The notes beneath the pieces were generated by a model, which worked only from the letters and a program-made list of their open reading frames with translations, did no database searches and was not told where the DNA came from. A DNA stretch of 64,000 nt, taken from positions 2,321,501-2,385,500 of the forward strand of contig NZ_CP058669.1 in assembly GCF_014323565.1 (NCBI RefSeq). Reading direction: 5' to 3'. Made by a program: the position numbers and the translations under genes. Positions 9,482-18,607 of this stretch are shown piece after piece (the stretch's first letter is position 1; every line of letters starts with the position of its first letter). The DNA comes from Hyphobacterium sp. CCMP332 (GTDB lineage Bacteria; Pseudomonadota; Alphaproteobacteria; Caulobacterales; Maricaulaceae).

Positions 9482-11044
9482 CTACGCCTTCATGGCGTCT
9501 TCCACGTCCTCGTGAGTCGCCTCGACTGACTTCTTCGGGGCGGGCGTGACAAGGCTCACAACGATGATCGCCAGGAAACAGAAGATGAAGCCCGGAACGA
9601 TGGAATAGAGCCAGCTTCCAAGGGGTACCAGACCGCCATCAACCGGCAGCAATGGCACATAGGTCCAGATCAGGACTGTGGCGGCACCGGTAATCATGCC
9701 GGCCAGAGCGCCCCAGCGCGTCATCCGTTTCCAGAACAGCGACAGGATCACGATTGGTCCGAAAGCCGATCCGAACCCGGCCCAGGCGTTGGAGACCAGA
9801 GTCAGCACATTGCTGTCCGGATTCCAGGCCAGCGCGATGGCCACCAGAGCCACGATGACCACGGCGATCCGCCCGATCATGACCAGCTCTTTCTGGCTGG
9901 CGCTCTTGCGCAGGAAGATTTTGTAGAAATCCTCGGTCAGAGAGCTGGAAGAGACCAGCAATTGCGAGGAAATCGTGCTCATGATGGCCGCCAGAATGGC
10001 GGCGAGCAGGAAGCCGGCAATATACGGATTGAACAGGATCTGCGAGAGGACAATGAAGATCGTTTCACCGTCAAATGCGCCATCAACCAGATAGCCGTCG
10101 GGCGTGCCGTTCTGAAGGATGTAGGCAAGGCCGATCAGCCCTGTCGACAAGGCACCGACAATCGTGACCAGCATCCAGCTCATGCCGATATTCCGGGCCG
10201 CCGGAATATCCTTGACCGAACGGATGGCCATGAAGCGGACAATGATGTGAGGCTGGCCAAAATAGCCCAGCCCCCAGCTCATGGCCGAGATGATGCCGAC
10301 AAGCCCGACACCGCCGAGCAGATTCATCGACCAGTTTTCGGCCAGTCCGAGCTCGGCGATATTCGCAGCGGTCAGCCCGTTCAGCGTGTCGCTCAGGCCG
10401 GAAACGCCGCCAATGCCCGTCAGGGCAACAAGCGGGACCATGACGAGCGCGACAAACATGATGCAGCCCTGCACAAAATCGGTCATCGACACCGCCATGA
10501 ATCCGCCGAGCAGCGTATAAAGCACCACTACGCCTGCGGTGATAAACAGACCCAGCTCATAAGGCAGGCCAAAGGCGGAATCGAACAGCTTTCCGCCCGC
10601 GACAACGCCCGACGACGTATAGAGCGTGAAAAACAGGACAATCACGATGGAGGAGATCACCCGCAGCAGGCGGGTATTGTCCTCGAAACGCTTCTCGAAA
10701 TAGTCGGGAATGGTAATCGCGTCATGCGCGGTCTCCGTATATACGCGCAGGCGCGGGGCCACGATCAGATAATTGGCCAGTGCGCCGATCAGAAGTCCGA
10801 TGGCGATCCAGGATGCCGAAAGCCCTGAAACGAACATGGCGCCGGGCAGGCCCAGCAGCATCCAGCCCGACATGTCGGAGGCTCCGGCGGAAAGGGACGT
10901 CACGGCCGGCCCGAGCTTGCGTCCGCCGAGAAGATAGCCCGAGGAATCGCTGGTAGACTCCCTGAAGCCATAAATGCCTATGCCGATCATGATGATAAAA
11001 TAGGCAGCAAGCGATACGCCGGTACCGAATTCCATGTCGTCCAT
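9482..11044 (-). CDS. putP: Sodium/proline symporter
   Basis: This ~520-residue sodium:solute symporter (SSS family) has about 13 transmembrane helices and imports proline with Na+ across the inner membrane. PutP-like features include the N-terminal YLLGGRKLGPAVTSLSAGASDMSGWMLLG split over helix 2, MAVSMTDFVQG in helix 5, and SSQLLVSSSSLTEDFYK in the later helices. The length is normal for PutP (about 500). The ATGs at 11044 and 11035 are both possible starts. No putA is visible nearby, so the assignment rests on sequence alone. Confidence 0.92.
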   Translation of the reverse strand: MDDMEFGTGVSLAAYFIIMIGIGIYGFRESTSDSSGYLLGGRKLGPAVTSLSAGASDMSGWMLLGLPGAMFVSGLSASWIAIGLLIGALANYLIVAPRLRVYTETAHDAITIPDYFEKRFEDNTRLLRVISSIVIVLFFTLYTSSGVVAGGKLFDSAFGLPYELGLFITAGVVVLYTLLGGFMAVSMTDFVQGCIMFVALVMVPLVALTGIGGVSGLSDTLNGLTAANIAELGLAENWSMNLLGGVGLVGIISAMSWGLGYFGQPHIIVRFMAIRSVKDIPAARNIGMSWMLVTIVGALSTGLIGLAYILQNGTPDGYLVDGAFDGETIFIVLSQILFNPYIAGFLLAAILAAIMSTISSQLLVSSSSLTEDFYKIFLRKSASQKELVMIGRIAVVIVALVAIALAWNPDSNVLTLVSNAWAGFGSAFGPIVILSLFWKRMTRWGALAGMITGAATVLIWTYVPLLPVDGGLVPLGSWLYSIVPGFIFCFLAIIVVSLVTPAPKKSVEATHEDVEDAMKA

Positions 11045-11292
11045 CCAGTTTTGCTTGTCTGCTGACGGAATTTCGCCGCGGGGTGTTGGGCGAGACCGGG
11101 CATGACGCTTTCAGGTCAGGCCGGATTGCAGACATCAGGAAATGTGCCGCTCGTGTGGAACATCTGGGGCGTGGAACGTCAAGGCAAGGACTGAGTCCGG
11201 TCGGGTTTCGTCATCGCCCGGAAAAACAGGAATCGCCCGTCGCCGCGCGGAAGCGGGGCGGATACAGCGTCCGGCTCCTGATCTCCCGACGA

Positions 11293-11544
11293 TCAGGGAT
11301 TTTGCGCGGCGGCTTTCAACAGGGTGTTGATGTCATCTTTCAGAACCATGCGGCGTTTGCGCATCTCCGTCAGATGTTCATCCGAGGTCGGCTCGACATT
11401 GGTTTCGGCCCGGTGGATTTCACGATTCAGCGTGTGATAGGCATCCGCCAGTTTTTGAAAGTGGGCGTCGCTTTCTTTCAACAGGTGCAGCTGTTCGGCA
11501 TATTCCGGAAAATCCGCTGCGAGTTCATGGGGGGTATGGCTCAT
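11293..11544 (-). CDS. YdcH-family (DUF465) small protein
   Basis: This 83-residue, charged, helical protein has the DUF465 pattern: a FPEY..QLHLLKESDAHFQKLADAYHTLN helix followed by LTEMRKRRMVLKDDINTLLK. The family is widespread in proteobacteria as a short coiled-coil hairpin whose role is not settled. The ATG at 11544 follows an in-frame TTG. It is monocistronic and separated by ~250 bp from putP upstream of it on the map. Confidence 0.85.
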   Translation of the reverse strand: MSHTPHELAADFPEYAEQLHLLKESDAHFQKLADAYHTLNREIHRAETNVEPTSDEHLTEMRKRRMVLKDDINTLLKAAAQNP

Positions 11545-11906
11545 CAAATGCGTCCTCTGGTTCGCGAAACCGGTCCCGTTTTGGATATGGCCGCAGGGTC
11601 AATGCGATCTCGATTCAATCCTCAGTATAGACACCCGGTGGCCGTCCAGACTACTGAATTATCCATTCAGGAATTGCAGAGATGTGGGTGTCCACCGCTG
11701 CGGGAAAACAGAATTTTCGCCATACCGTACCGGCACTGGCCCGGCCGCCATTCAGGCAGGACCCTGTCGGGCATCCCGGAGGGCGCCGCGCCAAGCCGCC
11801 CCGTGCTGCTGCCAGACGCCTCCCGCTTTTCGGGAGACCGCGCAGGACAGGCAGCCTGACGAACCCCCTTTCCAGTCCGGCGGACGGGATGCCATAAACT
11901 GATCTC
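11545..11906. other. Intergenic region, no gene seen
   Basis: These 362 bp contain only short overlapping open frames with no recognisable protein. A perfect 6-bp stem (CTGAAT/ATTCAG with a 5-nt loop) lies at 11654-11670. The region presumably holds the divergent promoters of the DUF465 gene and the dioxygenase gene. Confidence 0.5.
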
Positions 11907-13154
11907 ATGACGACACCGCACAAACCTGCGCCCGGCAACGCCCAGCGGGCCTATGACGATTGGCTTGCCGGGAATCATGAGGCTTCGCTTCGCGCATTGG
12001 CCGGCGCGGCCCGGGCCGGTGACCTCGCCAGTGCCAGCTTGCTCCTCACCTTGTCAAACCAGCCCGAAGCTCCGCCACGTGCCTGCGAGGCCGCACGCGA
12101 CGCTCTGGAAGCGGCGCCCGGCGGACCGGTCATCCATCGGCATCTCGCCTATCTCAAGGCGTCCGGCTATGGCGGTCCGGTTGATGCTGCGGCGGCCCTG
12201 CGGTTACGGCTCGCAGACGCGCAGAAGGGCGACACTCAGGCCCTGACCGAGCTGGCGCTTCTGTCTATCTGGGCTGGTGAAACCGGCATCGGGGAAAAGG
12301 CGCTCATAAAGGCGGCGTCCGGCGGGCAGGCTCATGCCATTGCCGCCCTTCTGCGGATCGGTTCAGACAGGGGCCATTTGCGGGCCATCGCCCGCGAACA
12401 GGCCGCGGGCCTGGCCCGTAGTGGCCACCCGCTTGGCGCCAGCCTGGCGTCGGCCACCGCCGGTCTGGAAGTCCGCGAAAGTCCGGACGCTGATACCATT
12501 TCCGGAATGGACAGGTCCGTAACCGGCTCAATCGAGCGCTGGTTTGCAGAGGCTGATCCGGCCATGCAGACGCTGAGCGACGATCCGCCGGTTGCCTATG
12601 TCGCGGGTTTCCTGCCGCATGTCATCTGCGACTATCTGGTCGCCAATGCGGTGCCACATTTGCAGCCCGCAAAGATATTCGATCCCTACACCGGTCAAAA
12701 CCGGGCAGACCCTTATCGGACATCGCTGACCGCCAGCCTTCCCGACGGTATTTTTGATATCGTTCTCTGGGCAATCAAGGATCGCATGGCGCGCCTGGCA
12801 GGTGTGGACCCGGCCCGGGGAGAAGCCCTCAGTGTTCTGGCCTATCGTGCCGGAGACCAATACCGGGCACATTTCGATTTCCTGACGGATGACAACGGAC
12901 CTGCTTCGGCGGATCTTGCCCGCCGTGGCCAGCGTATCGCGACGACGCTGGTTCGGCTCAATGACGGCTTTGAAGGCGGTGCGACCGTTTTTCCACGGCT
13001 CGGCATAAGCTGGAAAGGCGCATCCGGCGAAGCCCTGACCTTCCGCAATGTCAGATCCGATGGCAAAGGCGATGAGCGGAGCCTTCATGCTGGCGAGGAA
13101 GTCACCTCAGGCATGAAATTGATGGCCAGTCTGTGGCTGCGCGAGCGCCAGTAA
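11907..13154 (+). CDS. Repeat-containing 2OG-Fe(II) oxygenase (prolyl 4-hydroxylase-like)
   Basis: This 415-residue protein has two parts. Residues ~1-190 are alpha-helical, Ala-rich, Sel1/TPR-like repeats (GDTQALTELALLSIWAGETGIGEKALIKAA). Residues ~220-415 form a P4Hc-type double-stranded beta-helix. The iron ligands can be read as His and Asp in YRAHFDFL and a distal His in ERSLHAGEEVTSG, with the 2-oxoglutarate-binding Lys in GMKLMASLWLRE. Such enzymes hydroxylate protein side chains using O2 and 2-oxoglutarate. The substrate is unknown; the repeats suggest a protein partner. It is the last host gene before the split tRNA. Confidence 0.85.
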   Translation: MTTPHKPAPGNAQRAYDDWLAGNHEASLRALAGAARAGDLASASLLLTLSNQPEAPPRACEAARDALEAAPGGPVIHRHLAYLKASGYGGPVDAAAALRLRLADAQKGDTQALTELALLSIWAGETGIGEKALIKAASGGQAHAIAALLRIGSDRGHLRAIAREQAAGLARSGHPLGASLASATAGLEVRESPDADTISGMDRSVTGSIERWFAEADPAMQTLSDDPPVAYVAGFLPHVICDYLVANAVPHLQPAKIFDPYTGQNRADPYRTSLTASLPDGIFDIVLWAIKDRMARLAGVDPARGEALSVLAYRAGDQYRAHFDFLTDDNGPASADLARRGQRIATTLVRLNDGFEGGATVFPRLGISWKGASGEALTFRNVRSDGKGDERSLHAGEEVTSGMKLMASLWLRERQ

Positions 13155-13229
13155 TCAGCCAGCGCGGAGCGAGGCCCTGTCTCCGCTCGAACGCCGGATG
13201 ATGATATTCTCTATGGCGAAAGACGGGGA

Positions 13230-13275
13230 TGGTGCCGCATGGGTGACTCGAACACCCGACCTACGCATTACGAAT
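13230..13275 (-). tRNA. 3' part of split tRNA-Thr(CGU), left island junction (attL)
   Basis: On the minus strand this is the 3' portion of a tRNA-Thr, from the anticodon loop through the T arm to an encoded CCA end. It is identical over 46 bp to the same part of the intact tRNA at 44044-44119. Identity stops right after the core ATTACGAAT (13267-13275), where island sequence begins. The other part of the original gene is at 44215-44253. The core contains the anticodon, so the element integrated in the anticodon loop. Confidence 0.93.
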
Positions 13276-13394
13276 TATGGATTAGTTGCCCTGAACGAGT
13301 TCGAAAGAACGCGAATAACAACGAAACCCCCAATGCACTCAGTGAGTTGCACTATGAACGGCTGCGAAGTCGTTAGAAGCCTTTTTAATCCCGC

Positions 13395-13416
13395 GCCCTA
13401 CTAATGCGCTACTAAT
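13395..13416 (+). repeat. Tandem 11-bp repeats, candidate integrase arm sites (left)
   Basis: Two adjacent 11-bp units, GCCCTACTAAT and GCGCTACTAAT, lie about 120 bp inside the left island end. They match the unit GCGCTACTTTT found in tandem near the right end (44135-44156) and once at 43899. Short direct repeats flanking the core are typical arm-type binding sites of tyrosine integrases. Binding is inferred. Confidence 0.6.
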
Positions 13417-13454
13417 CGTCCGGTGGCCCCATGGCGGGGTTATGGGCGACCCTG

Positions 13455-13833
13455 CCAAAAACCGGTGCCGGAAATTTCCCTAAAATTGAGCTCTGAACCC
13501 TAGCGTCCCACTCTCCACTCATGATCGCCATTGGCGATGAGCAGCGTAGCGGCTTCATTTTCGTTTGCGGACAGATCGATCCCGCGCTCGTGGAGCAGGC
13601 CCTCGACGTTTCTCAGAGACAGCGGAAAGCGGACATACATCATCACCGCCAGGCGAATGACCTCAGGCGACGTTTTGAAATAGCGAAATGGGTTTCTCAT
13701 CCGGCGAAAATATCGCCTGACCGGCTAACAGGGCGTTTCTTCTGACGCTGCCAAACCGGCTCTTGGTCATCCGACGCAATTATCGGCTAACCGGCTAACC
13801 GGCTAACACCGAGTTTCCTCTGACAGAGCCCCT
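13455..13833 (-). mobile_element. IS6-family remnants (two nested right ends)
   Basis: The minus strand encodes about 45 codons matching the N-terminus of the island's IS6 transposases (NPFRYFKTSPEVIRLAVMMY through LLHERGIDLS, bases 13566-13700). This then runs into foreign sequence and a stop at 13500. An IS6-type end with TTTCTTCTGACGCTGCC follows at ~13734-13752. A second end, with CTAACACCGAGTTTCCTCTG, follows at 13766-13833. The left ~110 bp are not IS6 but are shared with the remnant at 32918-33215, so the two are copies of one chimeric fragment. No functional transposase remains. Confidence 0.8.
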
Positions 13834-15231
13834 GTAGAATACCAACAATCTGAAAACCGACCACATCACACCGGTTGCTGAGCCAGCGATCAAAGTAATG
13901 ACCAAATCTGGCGCATACAGGTTGAGAGTTGCAAGCGAAACGCCAAAGAGCTGCGGTATGAGGAAGATGAAGCACCACGCCATTGCAAGTGTCGCAAGCA
14001 GGGGAAACCAAAGGCTGAACATCCCGGTCAATCCTGATTTCGCACGCAAACCCCGCCGCAAAATCCAAGCCCCGATCATGCCGCCCAGAAATATAAACGG
14101 CAGAATCACGAGCAACGCAAAAAGGGCCTTTTGTTGCAGGCGATTGCCGCCGCTTTCATAGAGCTGACCGAGACCAAGCGTAGCGATGCCTGTCAGCAGT
14201 TCCTGGTTTTCACCAAACCCAATCCCGCTTCCCGCATTGATTAAAACAACAACGCCCCTTTGTTCGGACAATGAAAGAGCGGCGATTGTCTCAACGCCCG
14301 GGCTGACACCGGTGTGGAAGGCGGCGTAGCCCTCTACATCGATGGACCAACCAAACCCGTAGAAAGGCGAAATTGGGCTGGCCGGTTGAAGCATCATGGC
14401 CTTGTTATCGGCGCTGATGATGTCGTCTTCGCCATTCATCATGAGCGCGAGATATCGGGCGACATCATTGGCGCTTGCGATAATGCCACCGGCGGGTGCG
14501 CCGCCCCGAGCGAAGCTGCGCCCCTCCAGGGAGCGCTTTGTGCCGAACCAGGGAAGGTGGCCGATTGCCATAAAGTCGTATGTGCCACCATCAGAGACAA
14601 AGCTGTCATCCATGCCGGCCGGTTCAAGAATTTCTGTTTCGATATAATTTGTAAAACCCCGGCCGCTGATCTCTTCGATAAGGGCACCCAGAATCAAATA
14701 GTTCGCGTTCGAGTATTGCCATTGGCTATCGGCGGCGTGCGCCGGGACCGTGTGAGCCAGTTCGCGAACATTGTCGGAAAGTCCACGATTCTCATCGTTT
14801 TGTTGCGCTTGGAATAAATTGCCTTGCAGGGTCGAGTATCCGCTTGTGTGGCTGAGCAGCTGGCGGATCGTGACCGTTCCGCCAGCCTGCCCCTGGAAGA
14901 CGTCAAGATATTCAGAGATGGCAGTATCGAGCTCGATACTGCCCGCTTCCATGAGTTGGACCACAGCCAGCGCCGTGAAGCTTTTAGAAATCGAGCCGAG
15001 CTGGAAAGGGGTTTCGGGCGTCACGAGTTGACCGCTCCCGGACAAAACCTCACCGCGCGCTCCGGCGCAAACCACGCCATTGTCGATCACAGCATAGGCG
15101 AGCCCGGGCGCTCCCGAGACGGGCATGGCTTGATCAATAAAATCGTCAATTATTTCGGAGCAATGCCCTTCCTGCGCATAGGCGCTGGCAGACATGCATA
15201 GCAAAATCAACAAAACTGGAAGACGCCACAT
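13795..15231 (-). CDS. Exported beta-lactamase-fold serine hydrolase with C-terminal membrane helices
   Basis: This 478-residue protein has a signal peptide ending SAYAQ (about residue 20) and a class C beta-lactamase/esterase (Pfam Beta-lactamase, COG1680) domain. The nucleophile motif is S80-I-S-K83 and the Tyr motif is Y173-S-N175. After residue ~370 come several hydrophobic helices (ALFALLVILPFIFLGGMIGAW onward), so the catalytic domain is probably periplasmic and membrane-anchored. Such proteins act as esterases, peptidases or D-amino acid amidases; true beta-lactamase activity cannot be assumed. The last ~15 codons are read out of an IS6 end, so the original C-terminus has been cut off. 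It is followed on the same strand by no other gene. Confidence 0.85.
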   Translation of the reverse strand: MWRLPVLLILLCMSASAYAQEGHCSEIIDDFIDQAMPVSGAPGLAYAVIDNGVVCAGARGEVLSGSGQLVTPETPFQLGSISKSFTALAVVQLMEAGSIELDTAISEYLDVFQGQAGGTVTIRQLLSHTSGYSTLQGNLFQAQQNDENRGLSDNVRELAHTVPAHAADSQWQYSNANYLILGALIEEISGRGFTNYIETEILEPAGMDDSFVSDGGTYDFMAIGHLPWFGTKRSLEGRSFARGGAPAGGIIASANDVARYLALMMNGEDDIISADNKAMMLQPASPISPFYGFGWSIDVEGYAAFHTGVSPGVETIAALSLSEQRGVVVLINAGSGIGFGENQELLTGIATLGLGQLYESGGNRLQQKALFALLVILPFIFLGGMIGAWILRRGLRAKSGLTGMFSLWFPLLATLAMAWCFIFLIPQLFGVSLATLNLYAPDLVITLIAGSATGVMWSVFRLLVFYRGSVRGNSVLAG

Positions 15232-15410
15232 CTGAATGTCTTTCTTAGTAGACGAAGGCCTGACAAGGTCCGGTCCTGCGCTCTAAGCCATGTTCCATGG
15301 ACAACACCGTCACGTGAGGCTAGAGAGTCGAGAATTCGGTCGCAATCGATTTTCCTCTGACATCACCAACGCTGCGATTTGGGGGCTCCCAGTTTCGCAT
15401 CAGCCTTTCT

Positions 15411-16721
15411 TCAAACCGCAGCGACGCGGCGGCGTCTCCGCCAGCGACGCCATACCAAGCTTGCGGCAATTGCGATGGTGATGAGGCCGATAAGCACAAT
15501 GCCCGCTAGAATCGTCAGGATCATGTCTCCGGCGTCGCCGGCAAAACTCAACACATCCAGTCGGTGGCTCTGCCAGAACACCCACTCGCCGGCGATGCGG
15601 GTGGCAAGGAAACGGTTGCCGGTTTCCAGTATCACAATACCGTCGCCGGTGGCCGGGTTGTACCGAACAGCCGAATTAATCGCCGGATCATTGCTGCCAT
15701 CGTGTCCTGCAATGAAATCGCCATGACCATTTGGTGCGTAGAGGATATTGCCTAATCCCCAGATTTGCAGCCCAAAATCTGACGCATGTGGCTCGCGCAT
15801 CGAGCCAATGGTTTGGGGTTGCAGAATGCGGGCCCGGGCGGTGTTGCCCGTGCCGTTTTCAAGATTTGACTGGAGAAAACGCACCATATCGGCCGTCGAA
15901 CTGTTGAGCGCAGTCGGTGCCAGCCCGGCAAAGCGGTAGCGGACTGCTTCACTGCCATCGACATCATAGAGGGTGGCCCGATTGCCATTATCGCTGACAG
16001 CATCAAGATAAGTCGAGTTCTCCATACCAAGAGGCTGGAAGACGGTCCGCTGCATGTAGGATTCGAAGTCCTCGCCCATCACGTCTTCGATCAGAAGCTG
16101 CAGCAAGGAATACCCACCGCCGGAGTATTCGAACTGCTCGCCGGGTTCGAGGCCGACGCGGACCCGGCCATCCGCTCCAGGAGAGGCGTCAGAAGCCCGC
16201 GTCAGAGATTCCGTCAGCGGCTGAATCTCGTGCCCCGGCGCAAACCCGCCATAACCCAGACCATCGGTCAGGCCGGCCGTGTGACTGAGAAGCCGGCGGA
16301 TGGTTACGCCATCATTGTCGAACTCGCCGCCAGGCAATTGCCAGCTTTGAAGATAAGTCGAAACCGGCGCGTCTAGGTCCAGCCTTCCATCCTCGACCAG
16401 CGCCATAATGCCGACCGCTGAAATCCATTTGCTCAGCGAAGCGACCTGAAAACCGGTGTCGCGGTCAACGGGCGCGCCAATAGAGACATAATGTTCGCCC
16501 ACGACTTCGCCATTTTCCAGCAGGGCAAATCCAAGATTACCACGATGATCGGCGTCGATCATCTCGATGGCGGCCTGCAGGAAACCATTCACATCGTCAG
16601 GCTCTGCGAGGGCGGTGCGGGTCCAGCCATTCATGGTTCCGGTGAAAACGAGACCTGCCCAGGCCGCCATTGCGACGAGAGCGGACACGGCAATCAGAAG
16701 GTAGCTACGCATAGACATCAT
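15411..16721 (-). CDS. Membrane-anchored beta-lactamase-fold serine hydrolase
   Basis: This 436-residue protein starts with a hydrophobic segment (YLLIAVSALVAMAAWAGLVF) that is a signal peptide or anchor. It continues with a COG1680-type serine hydrolase domain: S95-L-S-K98 is the nucleophile motif and Y199-S-G201 the Tyr motif in EYSGGGYSLLQ. A C-terminal helix (MILTILAGIVLIGLITIAIAA) ends in an arginine-rich tail. It lies 179 bp upstream of the other serine hydrolase on the same strand and may be its operon partner. It is divergent from the LytTR receptor gene, which suggests control by that receptor. The start may be the ATG at 16721 or 16712. Confidence 0.85.
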   Translation of the reverse strand: MMSMRSYLLIAVSALVAMAAWAGLVFTGTMNGWTRTALAEPDDVNGFLQAAIEMIDADHRGNLGFALLENGEVVGEHYVSIGAPVDRDTGFQVASLSKWISAVGIMALVEDGRLDLDAPVSTYLQSWQLPGGEFDNDGVTIRRLLSHTAGLTDGLGYGGFAPGHEIQPLTESLTRASDASPGADGRVRVGLEPGEQFEYSGGGYSLLQLLIEDVMGEDFESYMQRTVFQPLGMENSTYLDAVSDNGNRATLYDVDGSEAVRYRFAGLAPTALNSSTADMVRFLQSNLENGTGNTARARILQPQTIGSMREPHASDFGLQIWGLGNILYAPNGHGDFIAGHDGSNDPAINSAVRYNPATGDGIVILETGNRFLATRIAGEWVFWQSHRLDVLSFAGDAGDMILTILAGIVLIGLITIAIAASLVWRRWRRRRRVAAV

Positions 16722-16878
16722 CCTTGAAGCCCCCCAAGCATACCTGCGATCGGGGGCCTGTCATTAAAGCCCCCAAAATGGCGGCAACTCTTGTTCGGGG
16801 CCGGACGGGCTTCTCGCCTGACGCCAGCCGGATTGTGCGCCTCGAATGCGCGCAACGCCTTGCCAAGGATAGGGAAAA

Positions 16879-16912
16879 ATGACGAACTGCTCGCATGGAT
16901 GACGAACCGCTC
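16879..16912. promoter_or_regulatory. Direct repeat at the receptor start, candidate LytTR site
   Basis: ATGACGAACTGCTC (16879-16892) and ATGACGAACCGCTC (16899-16912) are near-identical direct repeats 20 bp apart, about two helical turns. LytTR regulators commonly bind two direct repeats on one DNA face. The second copy lies inside the first codons of the receptor if the ATG at 16895 is the start; a GTG at 16916 would leave it in the leader. The role is inferred from layout only. Confidence 0.35.
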
Positions 16913-18364
16913 ATTGTGAGACACTTCCATGCGAAGCTGATTGAAGTTTGCATCTGCGTGCTTGTGACGATCGGGGTTCTCACCCTCACCGGACAACCCG
17001 TTATATCGCGCGCCCTTGACGCCGCGAGCATCGTTGAATTCCGCACGACGGCGCCGGCCGATCCAAATTCATCCTGGACAGAGGCTGAAACGCTCGATCT
17101 TTCAGACCTGCCACGTCCGCGAACAGACGCCTGGTTGCGATGGTCACCAACCCTGGAGCTTCCGACCGATCGTCCCTTGGCGATCCAGATGGCCGGCCCT
17201 TTTTCTGCAGATGTCTATTTCAATGGCGAGCTGATCGGTTCGAAAGGTGTGCCGGCGCCCTCGCCGCAGGACGAGCAGGCCGGGGAGATTGACAGCCTGT
17301 TTGCCATTCCTGCCGGACTGATCAGAGATGAGCGCAATTGGGTCATGCTCCACTATTCGAGCCATCACGCCGGGTATCAGCCCGCAATTGTTGTGCATTC
17401 ACTGGTCATTCTACCCTATCGCGACGATGCGCGCCGCCCCCTGCGCTATTATGCGCCCATCATACTGGTCGCGGGCGCATTGGCCGGCCTGATCTTGCTG
17501 GCCGCCTATCAATCGCGAGCCCGAGGATACGCGACAGGCTATTGGCTTATCATGGCATTGACCGGATTGCTGATTGCCGGAGGCGCGGAGGTATCGCGGG
17601 CACTCATCAATTACTCCTATGACTGGCATCAACCGCGACAGGCGGCCCAGCTTGCAGGGTTTCTGGTCTTTGGTGCCGGCATGTTGCGCTATTGTCTGCT
17701 GCGATGGCCTGCCCCGGCGCCGTTTCTGCGCCTTGTTTTCTGGGGCACCATCCTTCTAGCGGTCATTTCAGTGATGGCGTCCAGCGGATACGATGCCCGC
17801 TCTTCCATTGCCATTGGCATTCTGGCCGGAATCGCCGGAATCTGGGCGGCCTGGACAGGCCTTCGCACGAACCGCGCCGCCCTTTTACTGGCGCCCCCGC
17901 TCGTCGCCATCACGATCTACAGCCAGATGGCCCCGGGGGATTTGCTCGATCGGGGGGCGTATTTGCTGGTGACCATCCTGTTTGGTCACGCCATGTTGCG
18001 ACACGATTTTGTGCTGATCCCCGTGCCGGTAGAGACCGCTACGTCCAAAACCCTCGCCGTGACGGAAACCGGGCGGACGCGCTTCCTGCCAATCGGCAAA
18101 ATCCTGTTCCTGAAAGCGGCAGGCAATTACACCGAAATTCACTCGGTTGATGAAACGGTCGTCCTGGACGGGCGTGGCCTCGGCCTGGTCTTGGCTCAAT
18201 TGCCCGATACCTTTCAGCGTGTGCATCGGTCGTGGGCGGTTAAACTGGAAGCGATAGAAGCGCTCCATACTCAAGAAGGTAGCCGTTACACGTTAGTCCT
18301 TACCGGAGGCAGACAAATTCCGGTTGGCCGACAACATGTCGGCGCATTGCGCGCAAAGCTGTAA
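16895..18364 (+). CDS. 7TMR-DISM-like membrane receptor with LytTR DNA-binding domain
   Basis: This 489-residue protein has an N-terminal transmembrane segment (IEVCICVLVTIGVLTLTG). An extracytoplasmic beta-rich domain follows (~40-165, with VYFNGELIGSKG and FAIPAGLI, resembling 7TMR-DISM extracellular domain 2). Next come about seven helices (~185-370, the first being YYAPIILVAGALAGLILLAA) and a C-terminal LytTR domain (~385-489). The LytTR part includes ILFLKAAGNYTEIH, FQRVHRSWAV and RQIPVGRQH. It would sense an outside ligand and bind DNA directly from the membrane, a one-component design. It is divergent from the two membrane serine hydrolases, its likely targets. The start codon is uncertain (ATG 16895 or GTG 16916). 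Confidence 0.8.
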   Translation: MDDEPLIVRHFHAKLIEVCICVLVTIGVLTLTGQPVISRALDAASIVEFRTTAPADPNSSWTEAETLDLSDLPRPRTDAWLRWSPTLELPTDRPLAIQMAGPFSADVYFNGELIGSKGVPAPSPQDEQAGEIDSLFAIPAGLIRDERNWVMLHYSSHHAGYQPAIVVHSLVILPYRDDARRPLRYYAPIILVAGALAGLILLAAYQSRARGYATGYWLIMALTGLLIAGGAEVSRALINYSYDWHQPRQAAQLAGFLVFGAGMLRYCLLRWPAPAPFLRLVFWGTILLAVISVMASSGYDARSSIAIGILAGIAGIWAAWTGLRTNRAALLLAPPLVAITIYSQMAPGDLLDRGAYLLVTILFGHAMLRHDFVLIPVPVETATSKTLAVTETGRTRFLPIGKILFLKAAGNYTEIHSVDETVVLDGRGLGLVLAQLPDTFQRVHRSWAVKLEAIEALHTQEGSRYTLVLTGGRQIPVGRQHVGALRAKL

Positions 18365-18437
18365 ATTGTACGTACGAAATTCGATCTACCGGATCTCATA
18401 TGGAAAATTATGCGCCTTAGCCGGTCGGGGGAGATAG

Positions 18438-18574
18438 CAGGATGTGGACACGTACCATCACCGCGAGACGGATGACCTCAGGTGATGTCTTGAAGTAGCG
18501 AAATGGGTTCTTGCTCATCCGCCAAAATTATCGACCAACCCGCTAACACCGAGTTTCCTCTGACAAAGCCCGCC
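18438..18574 (-). mobile_element. IS6-family right-end fragment
   Basis: This 137-bp stretch matches the transposase start region and terminal repeat of the intact IS6 copies. It includes the segment for TSPEVIRLAV, the leader with CATCCGCCAAAATTATCG, and the end CCGAGTTTCCTCTGACAAAG. The transposase frame is cut at its 15th codon or so. The fragment separates the receptor module from the next gene module. Confidence 0.8.
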
Positions 18575-18607
18575 GAGCCGCCTGGGACGGCCCATCCAGA
18601 ATTTCGC

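Noticed and set aside
11083-11859. Long plus-strand frame opposite the DUF465 gene
   Set aside because: It is antisense to a good small gene, with no ribosome site and no protein-like sequence; typical high-GC shadow frame.
13795-16721. Beta-lactam resistance genes
   Set aside because: The Ser-xx-Lys and Tyr motifs fit the broad COG1680 hydrolase group, but membrane helices and overall sequence do not match characterised class C beta-lactamases.
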